From Symsagittifera roscoffensis (taxonomy: Eukaryota; Xenacoelomorpha; Acoela; Convolutidae): DNA of 64,000 nucleotides. The notes under the pieces were generated by a model. The model did not search any database. It was not told where the DNA came from and was given only the letters and a program-made list of their open reading frames with translations. The first letter of the stretch is position 1; every line of letters starts with the position of its first letter. A program made the translations under genes and the position numbers. Where the stretch lies: NCBI RefSeq assembly GCF_963678635.1, contig NC_087063.1, positions 65,338,471 through 65,402,470 on the forward strand, in the 5' to 3' direction. Shown here piece after piece: positions 48,927-60,750 of the stretch.

Positions 48927-49113
48927 GTTAGATAAGAAAAAAAAGAAGTTTCGTACTAAAACATTAGCTGCTAGCTAGCGTTATCAGTAGAAGTGTTAAA
49001 TTCATAAAAAAACATGTGTCGACTATGTTTTTTTAATCAATTTAACACTTCTGCTGTTTACGCTACCTATCAGCTAATGTTTTAGTACGAACCTTCTTTT
49101 TTACTAACCTAAC
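48927..49113. mobile_element. ~187-bp hairpin, MITE-like
   Basis: Arms 48,927-49,013 and 49,025-49,113 are imperfect reverse complements over almost their full length (shared core TTCGTACTAAAACATTAGCT and AGAAGTGTTAAATT), with a loop of about ten bases. Such foldback structure fits a miniature inverted-repeat element or an inverted duplicate. No coding capacity and no clear target duplication. Confidence 0.7.
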
Positions 49114-49899
49114 TCACAGGACTCAAATTATCAGCATTTCCAACGAAATGAAAAAGTTACCTGATGATCGGGTTTTTTTTTCAAATTGGTTTAATATTAT
49201 CGAAAATCAGCCGATCATCAAATTGTCTATCGTAGATTTTGTTTTAATAACAGTTATAAAACGTCGCCTTAAGCATAAATAAAAAATCTTCCGCTCAAGT
49301 TTCAGGAAAAAATTAAAGCTCAATTTTAATTTTTTGCAGTTTGACCTTCGATTTTGTCTAAATAACTTCAAACAAAGCAAAATCAATTAACAAACAGTAA
49401 AAAAGAGAAGGTCACAAAACGCGTTTCAATTGAGCTATTTGGCTCAATTTAGGTTAATTTTATCAAAAAAGTGTCTTTTATAAAATGTTCATAAATTTAA
49501 AGAGCTTCAAGGCCATTTTTTAAGAGTCGATGAACGTAGTCCATACTCTTATACAGATCATGATGATTTCTCTTTTCGTTTTCTTTCATAAAAGGTTTAC
49601 AAAAATAGTCAAGCTCAAGTTTGCTTTTACGCGGCTTGATTTTTCAAAAACTATGCCCATTTTTTTGATAGAAAAGAGACGAACTTCGCAAAAAAAATTA
49701 AATTGTATGTCGACTTCTAGTTTCGTATTCGACTTCTTGTTTCGAAAATCGAAATCAACTTTCAGATTTCCATGCGGAAAATTAACTTAATTTTCGACTT
49801 AGTTTTGAATTGTGTTTTTTTTTAAAAGAAAAAGGATAGACATTTAAGATTCTAGAAATTCAAAAAGTTTAAAAACCCTTGTTTCCTCTGAATATAAAA
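49114..49899. other. No gene seen; small inverted repeat
   Basis: A perfect 10-bp inverted pair TGATGATCGG/CCGATCATCA lies at 49,162-49,171 and 49,211-49,220. An 86-codon plus ORF at 49,530-49,790 has no features I recognise. Confidence 0.5.
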
Positions 49900-52800
49900 A
49901 GTTCGTAACATAATTTTTATTGTTGTCTTTGCGTTCGTTTTTTTTTTCCAACGGTCAGTTGGCTACGTTGTAAAAATTACATCTTTCATCAGGAAAATCA
50001 AATTGGTCGACGAATTTGTTTCGGGTGACGAAAATGGTTTTCTGACGTTTTTCACAGCTCTAAATATACAGAGTTTTGTAAACAGGAAAAAAAAGACCAA
50101 AAATGCAGGATTCAACTAACAAAATTAAATATTTCAGGCATGCATTTTTCCGTCACAACTATCTGATTTTTTGGAGCTTTTTGAAATATGTGGTTGTTTT
50201 CCGGATTTTATGTTCAGCTCAAAAATTGGACATTGAAGCGAGCAGCCCTGGGTGCTAGTGATTTCAGTTTAAAAGGGGAATCAGATAGTCAATTGTTTTT
50301 TTTCTGTCAAACATTTTGACAAAGATTTAAAAACACATTAATTTGACAACAATACTCAGCAGGCTGGTTTGATGAAGTGTGTTGCAAAATAATTATTCTT
50401 TTGCCTAACATCATCCTTACCACTGGGTGATGCATTGAACAACAGTAGTAGATGTTGGAGGTTAAGTGGTGGGGGGGGGGGGCATGGCTGACCCTATGTA
50501 GTAAGATACGTTTTAGATTTCCGGTCAGCCTTGCTATGTATGAAGATTGGGTTTAGAGTTTACAAAGCATTAAGATAAGGAATACCAATGGTAAGGTTTC
50601 ATGGTTTGTGTGATAGTAAGAAAAACTAAACTTTTCGATTTTTGTGTGGAAAACGTCTAGTTCTTCGCAAAAATTTTGGCGCGCGTTTTCTAATTAATGA
50701 ATATCATTAGTTAGTTCCATGTAAATATTGGAATGAAGGTTTTCTTTACTTAGTTTTATGGTGCATGGTAATTCAATGGTAAGAGGTTTTGGGCAAAAAC
50801 TTTATCATAAAAAAGGAAAAAAAAGTTTTAGAAGCTTTGTTACAATTCGACCTATTAACTATCTTAATAGATAATCTTTTTTCTTGAAACAACTACCTGA
50901 ATCTGTTCTGAAACCTACTGAAACTTCAAAAAAAGTCAAAATTTTGCAAAAAAAAAAATTAAATTACAAAGAAAGTATATACATCACTGCATCGTATTTG
51001 AATTTTACCTCAACTTTATTATAAAACACCAACAAAATATTGCTTCATGCAAAACTTTAATACATTGCATCACTTGTTATAAACTTATCACATTGCATAG
51101 GTTCTTATAAGTTCAATGGTTTTCTATGAATTCCATCATCTTGAACTTGGATAAAAATAACTACGTCCTTTCTTTGTCTGTTCATATGTAGCAACCATAT
51201 GATTTATTGTTTTGAATCCTCTACAGGTAGATGTAAGGTTAATTTTTTCATCAAGCATTCTCCTGAATTTTGACATGGGACCGTCTCCAGAATCTTCTTG
51301 GACCCGTTTATCTAATCCTTTGCTGCTAAGTTTGAACTTATCGGACTTGTTGTCATTGCAGCAATATGTCTTGCTACACAAACCGAGCATTTCTGTACAT
51401 CTAAATTCTTCTTCAAAAAGTCCCGGCTCCCGTTTATCATGCTTCTTATGCGTACTGCAACCCGTTCGAGGGAAAAGTTAGGTTTTTCATTCGCCTTGAA
51501 AGAGTATCTGCTTTCAATTTCTCTCATTTATTCCCCAGCAGCTCTCTTATCTGGTTGGATAAAGTCGTAAAAATTTTCTTCCGCAAGAGCTAAGTAAAGC
51601 AATCCTATGTCCATCTGTAACTCTTAAAGTTTGTTTACATCACATTGTTTTTCAAAAAATATATAAAGAGCTCCAACATTCTCAGTTTTGCATACTGCTG
51701 TATGAAAAATCCAACAATGATGGTTTCTCTGTGTTCAATGGTGGATTTCAGCAATTGGACCTCATTTACGTCTTTCTCAACTGTGTTCAGTCTTTAGACA
51801 GTGGTTCATTAAATGCTTTGTGAGCTTTTTCATCGTTCAGATGTTTTGTGATTGTATGCCTAGATCTATCCATGATCTGATATCCATAAGAGGAGTTTCT
51901 CAAAAGTTTCATTGTTTCTGCTACAACTCCTGATAGAAGGTTTTCTTTTCCTTCTCTTCTCCCATCAACCGCAAATTGAACAAAAATTGTGAATTATTTT
52001 CGTGAAGTATACTGAACTAAACGGTAAATTTTGGTGCACTGCAAGCCAAGTTCCAAACAAATGTTGGACAGAGGAGTTATAACTGTTCCCATTTCTAGCT
52101 TGAAACTAGATATCAGCATTCTCTGGGTATGTTTTAAAATTTCGTTCTAGATTGCATTGTTTTTCATGTAGTCTCCAATATCATTTTTTCCAACTTCGGC
52201 GTTTTTGAAATTTGGATAAAATTTGGCAAATTTTGATTTTAGCTCATCTGAAACAACTAAATCGCACTGAACCTAACCAGAAAGAGATCAATCTTTTATT
52301 TTAGCCATTAGTGAGTCTGTAGAAAGAAGTCTTTTATAGGGAAAATGGGCTCTGACGTGATTTTCGATTTTGTCATTGATTTTGAAACTTTTTCACCAGT
52401 CACACTCTTCCACATTTCTTCAACTTTGTATCCTATCTCTTTTATAGATTCACGTCTCATATCATCCATCTCTCTCTTCTTGTTTCCCCGCTCAATATCC
52501 TGATCTGTTACGGAAGGACGAGCTTCTTCAAAAGAGTAGAAGTGGTAGTACCATCTCATTGCTGCAAACACTGTCTTAGGGTGATCGCAATAACCGTCCA
52601 CATTAAAACAGTCGATTTTTCTTCTGTTTTCCAGACGTAAAAAAGCTTTCAGTTTTACATACTGGTCTTGTTTCCTGGTTAAAAAACATAACAATGGTCT
52701 CAAAGTTGTGAGCTCGATTATGTCTAGCTTCAAAATTCTGCATATCGGCGTCAAACTCCCATCTCGTGTACAAACCTGTGGGCATATATTGACACATTGA

Positions 52801-55800
52801 GAAGAGTAGAGCTGGCTTGCATCAATTCCATCAATCGATTTACATATATTCAATAATTTTCTGATGATTGTTTCATCAAATAAAACGTTTCGAGTGAAAA
52901 CAAACGAAGGTCCGACGGTCACGTATTCTCGAATTTTTTCACACAAATCTTTATCAATTTCACAAAATGGATAAAATCTGTAATTTGTAGATTTATGTAG
53001 ACATTTGTTTGCTAGATTTGGAAGTGTTATTCCAAGTTTCAACATATCAATTGCCTTGTTATGATAAAACTGATTCATTTTTTGGATTGCTTCCAGGGTT
53101 GGAACAAGATCCTTATTATTGCACCTTTGCAAAAAGTTGAGATTTTTTTCGAAACATAATTTTTATTAATTTCTTTGCGTTCAATTTTTTTCCAACGGTC
53201 AGTTGGCTACGTTGTAAAAATTACATCTTTCATCAGGAAAATCAAATTGGTCGACGAATTTGTTTCGGGTGACGAAAATTGTTTTCTGACGTTTTTCACA
53301 GCTCTAAATATACATAGTTTTGTAAACAGGAAAAAAAAGACCAAAAATGCAGGATTCAACTAACAAAATTAAATATTTCAGGCATGCATTTTTCCGTCAC
53401 AACTATCTGATTTTTTGGAGCTTTTTGAAATATGTGGTTGTTTTCCGGATTTTATGTTCAGCTCAAAAATTGGACATTGAAGCGAGCAGCCCTGGGTGCT
53501 AGTGATTTCAGTTTAAAAGGGGAATCAGATAGTCAATTGTTTTTTTTCTGTCAAACATTTTGACAAAGATTTTAAAACACATTAATTTGACAACAATACT
53601 CAGCAGGCTGGTTTGATGAAGTGTGTTGCAAAATAATTATTCTTTTGCCTAACATCATCCTTACCACTGGGTGATGCATTGAACAACAGTAGTAGATGTT
53701 GGAGGTTAAGTAGTGGGGGGGGGCTTGGCTGACCCTATGTATTAAGATACGTTATAGATTTCCGGTCAGCGATGCTATGTATTGAGATTGGGTTTACAGT
53801 CTACGAAGTATTAAGATAATGAATACCAATGGGGTTTCATGGTTTGTGTGATGGTAGGAAAAACTAAACTTTTTTGGATTTTTGTGTGGAAAATGTCTAG
53901 TTTTTTCGAAAAAAATTTTGGTGCGCGTTATCTAATTGTTGAATATCCTTGGTTAATTTCATTTAAATTGTGGAATGAAGGTTTTTTATTTATCTTTATG
54001 GTGCATGGTAATTCAATGGTAAGAGATTTTGGGCAAAAACTTAGAATTTTTTTTTTTAAAAAAGAAAATTTTCAAAAATTTTCAGAGGTTTTATTACAAT
54101 TCGACCTATTAAATATCTTATTAGATAATCTTTTTTCTTGAAACAACTACCTGAATCTGTTTTGAAACCTACTAAAACTTCGAGAAAAGTCAGAATTTTG
54201 CGAAAAAAAATGAAACTACAAAGAAAGTATATACATCACTGCATCGTATTTGAATTTTACCTCACATTTTTTATAAAACACCAACATAATACTGCTTCAT
54301 ACAAAACTTTAATACATTGCATCACTTGTTATAAACTTATTACATTGCATCTTTTCTTATAAGTTCAATGGTTTTCTATGAATTCCATCATCTTGAACTT
54401 GGATAAAAATAACTAAGTCCTTTCTTTGTCTGTTCATATGTAGCAAGCATATGATTTTTAGTTTTGAATCCTTTGCTAGTAGATGTAAGGTGAATTACTT
54501 CATCAAGCACTCTCCTGTATTTTGACATGGGAACGTCTCCAAAACCTTCTAGGACCCGTTTACCGAATCCTTTGCTGCTAAATTTGAACTTATCGGACTT
54601 GTTGTCATAGCAGCAATATGCCTTGCTGCACAAACAGTGCATTTCTGTTCATCCAAACTCTTCTTCAAAAAGTCCCGGCTCCCGTTTATCATGCTTTTTA
54701 TGCGTACTGCAACCCGTTCGAGGGGAAAAATTATATTTTGCATCCGCCTTGAAGGAGTATCTGCTTTCAATTTCTCTCATTTATTCCGAAGCAGCTCTCT
54801 TATCTGGTTGGATACAGCCGTACAAATTTTCTTCCGCAAGAACTTAGTAAAGCAATCCCGTGTTCATCTGTAACTCTTAAATTTTGTTATCATCACAAAA
54901 TTTTTCAAAGAAAAAATAGTAGAGCTCCCAAATTCTCAGTTTTGCATACTGCTGTATGAAAAATCCAACAATGATGGTTTCTCTGTGTTCAATGGTGGAT
55001 TTCAGCAATTCGACCTCACATACGTCTTTCTCAACTGTGTTCAGTCTTTAAACAGTGGTTCTTTTTTTGCCTTATGAGTTTTTTCATCGTTCAGATATTT
55101 TGTGATTGAATGCCTAGATCTATCCATGATCTGATATCCAAAAGAGGAATTACCCAAAAGTTTGATTGTTTATGCTACAACTCCTGATAGAGGGTTTTCT
55201 TTTCCTTCTCTTCTCCCATCAACCACTGATTGAACAAAAGTTTTGAAACATTTTCGTGGAGCATACTGAACTAAACGGTAAATTTTGGTGCACTGCAAGC
55301 CAAGTTCCAAACAAATGTTGGACAGAGGAGTTATAACTGTTCCCATTTCTAGCTTGAAACTAGAGATCAGCATTCTCTGGGTATGTTTTAATATTTCGTT
55401 CTAGATTGCATTGTTTTTCATGTAGTCTCCAATATCATTTTTTCCAACTTCGGCGTTTTTGAAATTTAGAGGAAAGTTGGCAAATTTTGATTTTAGCTCA
55501 TCTGGAACACTGCAATCAATTGGAACACTGGAACACTTTCTGCAGACTCACAATCGCACGGAACCTAACCAAAAAGAAATCAATCTTTTATTTTTGCCAT
55601 TAGAGAGATTGTAGAAAGAAATCTTTAATGGGAAAGTGGGTTCTGACGCAATTTTTGATTTTGTCTTTGATTTTGAAACTTTCCCACCAGTCACACTCTT
55701 CTACATTTCTTCTCATTTGTATCCTATGTCTTTTATGTATTCCCGTCTCATATCATCCATCTCTCTCTTCTTGTTTCCCCGCTCAATATCCTGATCTGTT

Positions 55801-56430
55801 AAGGAGGGACGAGCTTCTTGACAAGAGCAGAAGTGGTAGTAACATCCCATTGCTGCAAACACTGTCTTACTGTGATCACAATAACCGTCCACTTTTAAAC
55901 AGTCGCTGTTTTTTTTCTGTTTTCCAGATGTAAAAAAGCTTTCAATTTTACATACTGGTCTTGTTTCTTGATTAAAAGACACGACCACATTCTCAAAGTT
56001 GCGATTTCGATTATGTCTAGCTTTAAACTTCTGTATATTGGCGTCAATCTCCCATCTCGTGTACAAACCTGTGGGCATATCTTGCCACATTGAGAAGGGG
56101 TAGAGCTGGCTTGCATCAATTCAAACAACAATCGATTTATATATATTTGATGAATTTTTGATGAATGTTTCATCAACTACAATTTTTCGAGTGAAAACAA
56201 ATCAAGATCCACCGGTCATGTATTCTCGAATTTTCTTACACAAATATTTATCATTTTCTCAAAATGGATAAAATCTGTAATTTGTAGATTTATGTAGACA
56301 TAGGTTTGCTAGATTTGGAAGTGTAAATCCAAGTTTTAACATATCAATTCCCTTGTTAAGATAAAACTGATTCATTTTTTGCATTGCTTCCAGGGTTGGA
56401 ACAAGATCCTTGTTATTGCACCACTGCAAA
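49900..56430 (-). repeat. ~3.2-kb tandem duplication of polymerase 3' half plus downstream flank
   Basis: Segment 49,900-53,135 matches 53,140-56,430. The match starts in the coding sequence at the NNKDLVPTLEA patch and extends about 1.2 kb past the polymerase stop. The join at 53,130-53,165 places the downstream flank of one copy against the middle of the gene in the other. Divergence is clearly greater than in the plus-strand array. A G-run is 12 bases at 50,471-50,482 and about 9 in the partner near 53,715. Confidence 0.9.
51136..53132 (-). pseudogene. Family B DNA polymerase, 5'-truncated copy
   Basis: Covers only the polymerase half. A 274-codon open part (52,308-53,132) includes the patches LPNLANKCLHKSTNYRFYPF and motif A-like GIDASQLYSS, the latter followed by a frameshift. 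Motif B (KLLRNSSYG, near 51,910) is intact. Motif C near 51,605-51,617 reads MDIGLLY where MDTDSLY-type DTD is required, so both metal-binding aspartates are not present and the enzyme is dead. The C-terminus ends with ATYEQTKKGRSYFYP at 51,136. The family is the protein-primed-like B polymerase of Polinton-type and related eukaryotic elements. Confidence 0.85.
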
Positions 56431-58705
56431 AAGTCTTTGAAAACTGTTATTCCGTTTTTCTGCCAAGTCTCTTGCAAGTAATTTTATTTATCCAGACCAG
56501 ATGGAGGCAAAGTCCTGATTTGAAGCTTTTTCAGTGCTTGTTGTTCGTCAAGCCTGCTCTTTTTCAGCTTCTCGTAATCAAGGAAGTATTTGTCTAGAGG
56601 ATTGTTTTTTCTAAGTTTGCTGAAAAAGGCTTCATACGGTGGCAACTAGGGAAAGTCAAGTTTTTCTGGGTTATCAAACCACTCATGGGGAAATGATTCT
56701 TTCGTTTCGCTACCTTTATAGGCTTTTTAAAAGAAGTCCAGAGTAGTTGCATCAACCAGAAACTTCATTATGTCGAGAAATTGTACATCCCCAAACTTGA
56801 AAGATATGAAGTCGTTCGCTTTCTGATGACTGATGTTTCTTGTCCTTTATCGCCAATCAAATAAGGAATTAAGAATGACTTGATCAAATTCAAATCATAT
56901 CTACCGCTATTAAATCCAAAAACAGGAAAAGTATTTACATATCTCTATGGATGTTGTTTCAAATCGATGAGCTAATTTTTTTGAAATCGCAAGAATTGTG
57001 TTGACATATCTGCTCCTTCTGAGTCTTCAATGCATTCGTCTTCGTACTCAAATTGGTTACTTGAAGAATTTTTACCACGTTCGTTTAGCTGATCAAAGGT
57101 CCTTTCCATTCTTTCATTGACAGCTACTTCGCTATCCCTAAATTTATTCTCAACTCAAGCTTACTTTGTTCAGCCAACAACTCGAGCTTGGTAACAAAAT
57201 CGATTATCAAGTTCTGTAGATCGTTGTTGTACAAAAAGATGGGTTCATCAGTCAGATTCGATGATAATGATACTGAAATTGCAACATGTTTTTCGATCCA
57301 TGTAGTAGTTTCTGTCTCTTTCAGTTCTTCTGTAGGAATACAAATCGACTCAAAGTCGAAAATTGCTAGATTCTTGAAAAGCGTATTTTCAGAAACTGGA
57401 AGAATGAATCCTTCTAGCTCATAGACGTTTTTCGGGTAAATATTTCTCACTCGGTCCTTGCATCTCACAAGGTGTTTTTTCAGAAACTTAAATATTTTGA
57501 AAAAAGTATCACATCTAGGACACCGGAAGCACTTGAAGAAAGAATCAAAATCATTTGTATGAATGATAAGATTGTTAAATCTCAGTAATATGACTGTTTT
57601 GTCAAATCTTCCAAGACTTCGTCGAGCTAGTTCTCCTACATATTCTCCTTCATGGATGTCGAAATCGTATATAAAGTTGTTGCTTTGCACAATTTCCTCG
57701 ACAACAGTTAAGTCTTCTACCGGAACTCCATGAAAACATTTAGAATCAGGATCAGACTTTGTAATGAATTCTGTAAACTATCTAGAAGTATGAGAGTCGA
57801 GATCATTGTGTCCATTCATGTACATGGCCAATGCGCGGAAAAGACACAAATGATCTTTGTATGGTTCCTTTTTTTGTTTGATAAAAAATAGTTCACTTCC
57901 GTAAGTCTTAGTAAAAGTTAGGGTAGGACAGGGTCCGGACATCCCATTCGAAATTTTTTTAGCAAACCAGCAAAAATTGTCACATTTGTGATCAACTTGA
58001 ACCTCCATTTTGTGTTTTGACGTTCTTGGGTACATTGCTCCACATTATCAAATTTTTCCACTTTTCCTTGGATTGTTATCAAGTCTGCTTTAGTACATAG
58101 CAAATGGGATTTTTCAAACAAAGTATTGTTTTCATGGGCGTAGAAGTATCAATTTTTACCATTTTCAATGTTTCGAAGAACAAAAATCAGAGCATTGTTT
58201 ATTTTTGGCAGCAGAATTGAGCTTGTTGAAGAAATCTTCAAGTTTTTAATTGATAACTTTGGTATCCAAATTGGACATTTGGAAGTTAAATACCTTATTT
58301 CTCCCATTTTCTATCTCCGTATCCGCCAGAAAATGTTAACAAGCACTAAGTTCTCCCTTCAGTTTTTCACCATCTTCCCTTTCTTCCTCCAAAATCTTGT
58401 TCAAGTCGGCCACCGTATCACTAGGTTTTCGTTGCTTAGCTCCGATGTTGTTGGAGAGAGTAGTAAGTTGGGAGCTCTTGTTCACAAGAAGAACAAACCA
58501 TCGACCGCTTAGAACTTGATTGGGCATGCTTATTGGCAGTATGGTTGTCCATCTCCTCTTTGCTCTTTGAATGAAAATGACAGTTTGGACACTTATGTTC
58601 CTCCTGCTTTTCACATCTCTTTCGATGTTTCGCAGCATCAGATCTCCTGTATTCATCATCGCATTTCTCGTACTTGACTTTCTCATTTCGACTTGGAGCA
58701 GGCAT
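54388..58705 (-). pseudogene. Family B DNA polymerase with N-terminal zinc-finger module
   Basis: Start ATG at 58,705. Order of parts: zinc fingers (58,436-58,705; CEK-less first finger, CPNCHFHSKSKEEMDNH, CSSCEQEL...YYSLQQH), acidic coiled-coil (58,160-58,430), the CTKADL.TIQ..VE region (57,918-58,121), CLFRALAMYMNG (57,830-57,860), CPRCDTFF finger, Exo I FDFESICIPTEE (near 57,360), Exo II FGFNSGRYDLNL (near 56,920), polymerase motif A IDASQLYPFSMW (near 56,100, directly after a TGA), motif B KLLGNSSFG (near 55,160), motif C MNTGLLY (near 54,860) and the terminal EQTKKGLSYFYP. Exo motifs survive, but motif C has lost both aspartates and there are many frameshifts. DNA synthesis is not possible from this copy. 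Confidence 0.87.
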
Positions 58706-58860
58706 TGTCTAAGAAAAAAGGGAGTTAAGAAATGTTCCAAAATTAAAAACTCAAAGTACCAATTGAATAAATAACTTACTTTTTTCTTTTCGTGAAGTAA
58801 CGAATTGTAAAATTTGAAGTAAAATTCAATTGAATGTTTCTGATTGGCAAACAAAATGAG

Positions 58861-59075
58861 TGTTTTAACCCAATAAAATAAGCTTGTTTAGACTAACACA
58901 GACATCATCGCCCACGGAATTATCTTTTTATGGTCATGACATCATTATTTGAATAGATTTGACGTCCCCGCCCTAGCTTTTTTACTTTTATGGTAATGAC
59001 GTCATTCTATAAGTAGAAATGACGTCACTACCCACGCAATTTTCCTTTTATGGTAATGACGTCAGCGCTCACGTC
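58861..59075 (-). promoter_or_regulatory. 60-bp tandem repeats with CRE-like TGACGTCA octamers
   Basis: Lines of homology repeat with an exact 60-bp period (TTTTATGGT.ATGAC at 58,926, 58,986 and 59,046). Perfect palindromes TGACGTCA lie at 58,997-59,004, 59,020-59,027 and 59,057-59,064; one-base variants lie at 58,937-58,944 and near 58,970, plus half sites at 58,910 and 59,071. TGACGTCA binds CREB/ATF bZIP factors. The array lies 155-370 bp upstream of the polymerase ATG, so it probably was its promoter; it may also serve plus-strand transcription. Confidence 0.68.
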
Positions 59076-59284
59076 ATTCGTTCAGAAAAAATAAAATTTT
59101 CCAGAAAAATTATCAACCAATCAGAACTAAGCAATTTCTAGACATAACTTTGGATGAATTATAATCATTTTTGAAATTAAAAATATTTGAACTTCTTCGA
59201 GTTACTATACAATAAAAAAACTTAAAAATCCCTCTGATTTCTTTTTTGATAAAATAGATGTAGATTCTTACTTTTTTCACAATT

Positions 59285-59737
59285 TTGCGATTATGTTGTC
59301 CAAATAGAGTTCTCCGACTAAGTAAAGGTCTCTTCAGGGAAACGTATTCAATCAAAGTGTTTACTTTTGATCCAAATATTGCGTATCAAAGCTATATACT
59401 TCCTGCTGAGTTACACCAGACTAGAAAAGAAGTTTCATTTATTTTAGAAAATTTGAAGTTAAAAAAACAGCCGTACGATAATATTTCAGAGACTCTTTTT
59501 TATTCCTTACCCACATCACAAACTTGTCAAAACTCCCCAGCAAACTTTTCAGTTCTTCATTTTTTTATAAATTTTTCAAATAAGGATTTTGGAATAAAGA
59601 TTCCAGAGATTTGCTTTGAAAAATTGATCCATTTCGAGCTATCTTCTCAAATTTACATCAAAGTCAAAGACCTTGACTATCTGATCATAAATCAACAATT
59701 TCTCATTAATTACAGACAAAAAATTCAACAAACTTGA
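59285..59737 (+). CDS. Hypothetical ORF, no ATG
   Basis: A 150-codon open frame without an ATG, so at best an internal exon or fragment. No domain, membrane segment or signal peptide recognised. It is AT-rich and may be chance, but is long for this base composition. It lies just upstream of the CCAAT cluster and outside the duplicated modules. Confidence 0.25.
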   Translation: MRLCCPNRVLRLSKGLFRETYSIKVFTFDPNIAYQSYILPAELHQTRKEVSFILENLKLKKQPYDNISETLFYSLPTSQTCQNSPANFSVLHFFINFSNKDFGIKIPEICFEKLIHFELSSQIYIKVKDLDYLIINQQFLINYRQKIQQT

Positions 59738-59912
59738 AGAGAAAAATTGCAGAGATGCTACTTTTAATAATTTTCCTTCTTTGTTACTAATATCGGCAAT
59801 AATTCTTATTTTTACAGCAAACAACTTTTGGTCATTTATTTTTGCAATTGCTTTTGTGTATACTTTTACTTATTTGGAAAATTTAAGTCCTTGAAAGGTA
59901 AAAATTTGTCTG

Positions 59913-60097
59913 ATTGGATACGACAACTAAAACAAAACTGAACATTTTTGTGTTTGGAAACAACAAGGTGTAAAAGTACCCAAAATGGAGCTTTGTTTCC
60001 GATTGGACACAACTTTTGTCCAAGAGCTCCATGAAAAGTAGCTAAAGTCTGATTGGCCACGACTACAATCCAAACAAAGAAAACTAATTCTGATTGG
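59913..60097 (+). promoter_or_regulatory. Cluster of CCAAT boxes (inverted, ATTGG)
   Basis: ATTGG occurs at 59,913, 60,002, 60,052 and 60,093, each in a similar context: (T/C)(C/T)GATTGG followed by A/C/T-rich ACGAC or ACAAC. A TTGTAAATAAAAA tract near 60,134 is a weak TATA-like candidate. They precede the plus-strand gene at 60,334 by 240-420 bp, a place typical for NF-Y-type sites. Confidence 0.5.
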
Positions 60098-60333
60098 TTA
60101 AACCCACACATTCGAGTTGAAGGTACCCCTCTCTTGTAAATAAAAATCTTTTTTTTTCCACTTAACCACCCTCAACAATCTTCTCTCTCAGCTCTAAAAG
60201 CGTTAATTTCATTTTAATTTCCATCAACTACCTCCCTCTCAACTGTAAATCTTGTTTTTACTCTGTAGAGTTTTTTCCTGATCTAGTACCAATTCAAGTG
60301 CGAGAAACAGTCTAGGGAGTATTTTTGGCTCGA

Positions 60334-60750
60334 ATGGACATCCCAATCCAAATCTGGCACATGGTGGAGGTGATGCGAAGAGATTGCAACGAGCATCATA
60401 TGATGCAAGTACCCAAGACAAAGAACCAACTTGGAGAAATGCAAATGATGAAGGAAGTGGCTGAGCATGTGGGAATGAAGTACTCCGAAGATCCTGACTC
60501 TACATATGTGGCTCAACCATTCGACGATTTCCTCTTTCCTTGGGAAAAGTGATTTGTGGAAAAGCCAATTACCATCAAAGGGGATGACGTTTTCTCTGAG
60601 CCAAGAACTGCAGTCAGCGAACCACCTAGACAACTACCGGTGATGGAGGCAAGACCAGCTTTGTGCTCCATTGAGAACTTTCAAAACTTTGAGAACTCAG
60701 CTGCTCGGTTTGTAAATAATTTGATTGTTGTCTTGTGTTTTGTAACTTAA
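60334..60750 (+). pseudogene. Small plus-strand gene interrupted by one in-frame TGA
   Basis: From ATG 60,334 the frame runs 72 codons (Met- and His-rich, ending FDDFLFPWEK), meets TGA at 60,550 and then stays open in the same frame for 65 more codons to TAA at 60,748 (PITIKGDDVFSEPRTAV and following). Base composition here is markedly less AT-rich than its surroundings, a coding sign. No domain recognised. Either a nonsense mutation has broken a ~138-residue protein, the first part is the product, or the TGA is recoded. Confidence 0.5.

Noticed and set aside
53839-54141. 100-codon plus ORF in the polymerase downstream flank
   Set aside because: The duplicated partner near 50,600-50,880 does not keep the frame, so it is not supported as a gene.
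49900-58705. Complete Polinton/Maverick element
   Set aside because: Only the polymerase is recognisable. No integrase, packaging ATPase, protease, capsid gene or terminal inverted repeats were seen near it.
60283-60633. 116-codon minus-strand ORF
   Set aside because: His/Leu-rich shadow of the plus-strand gene at 60,334-60,750.
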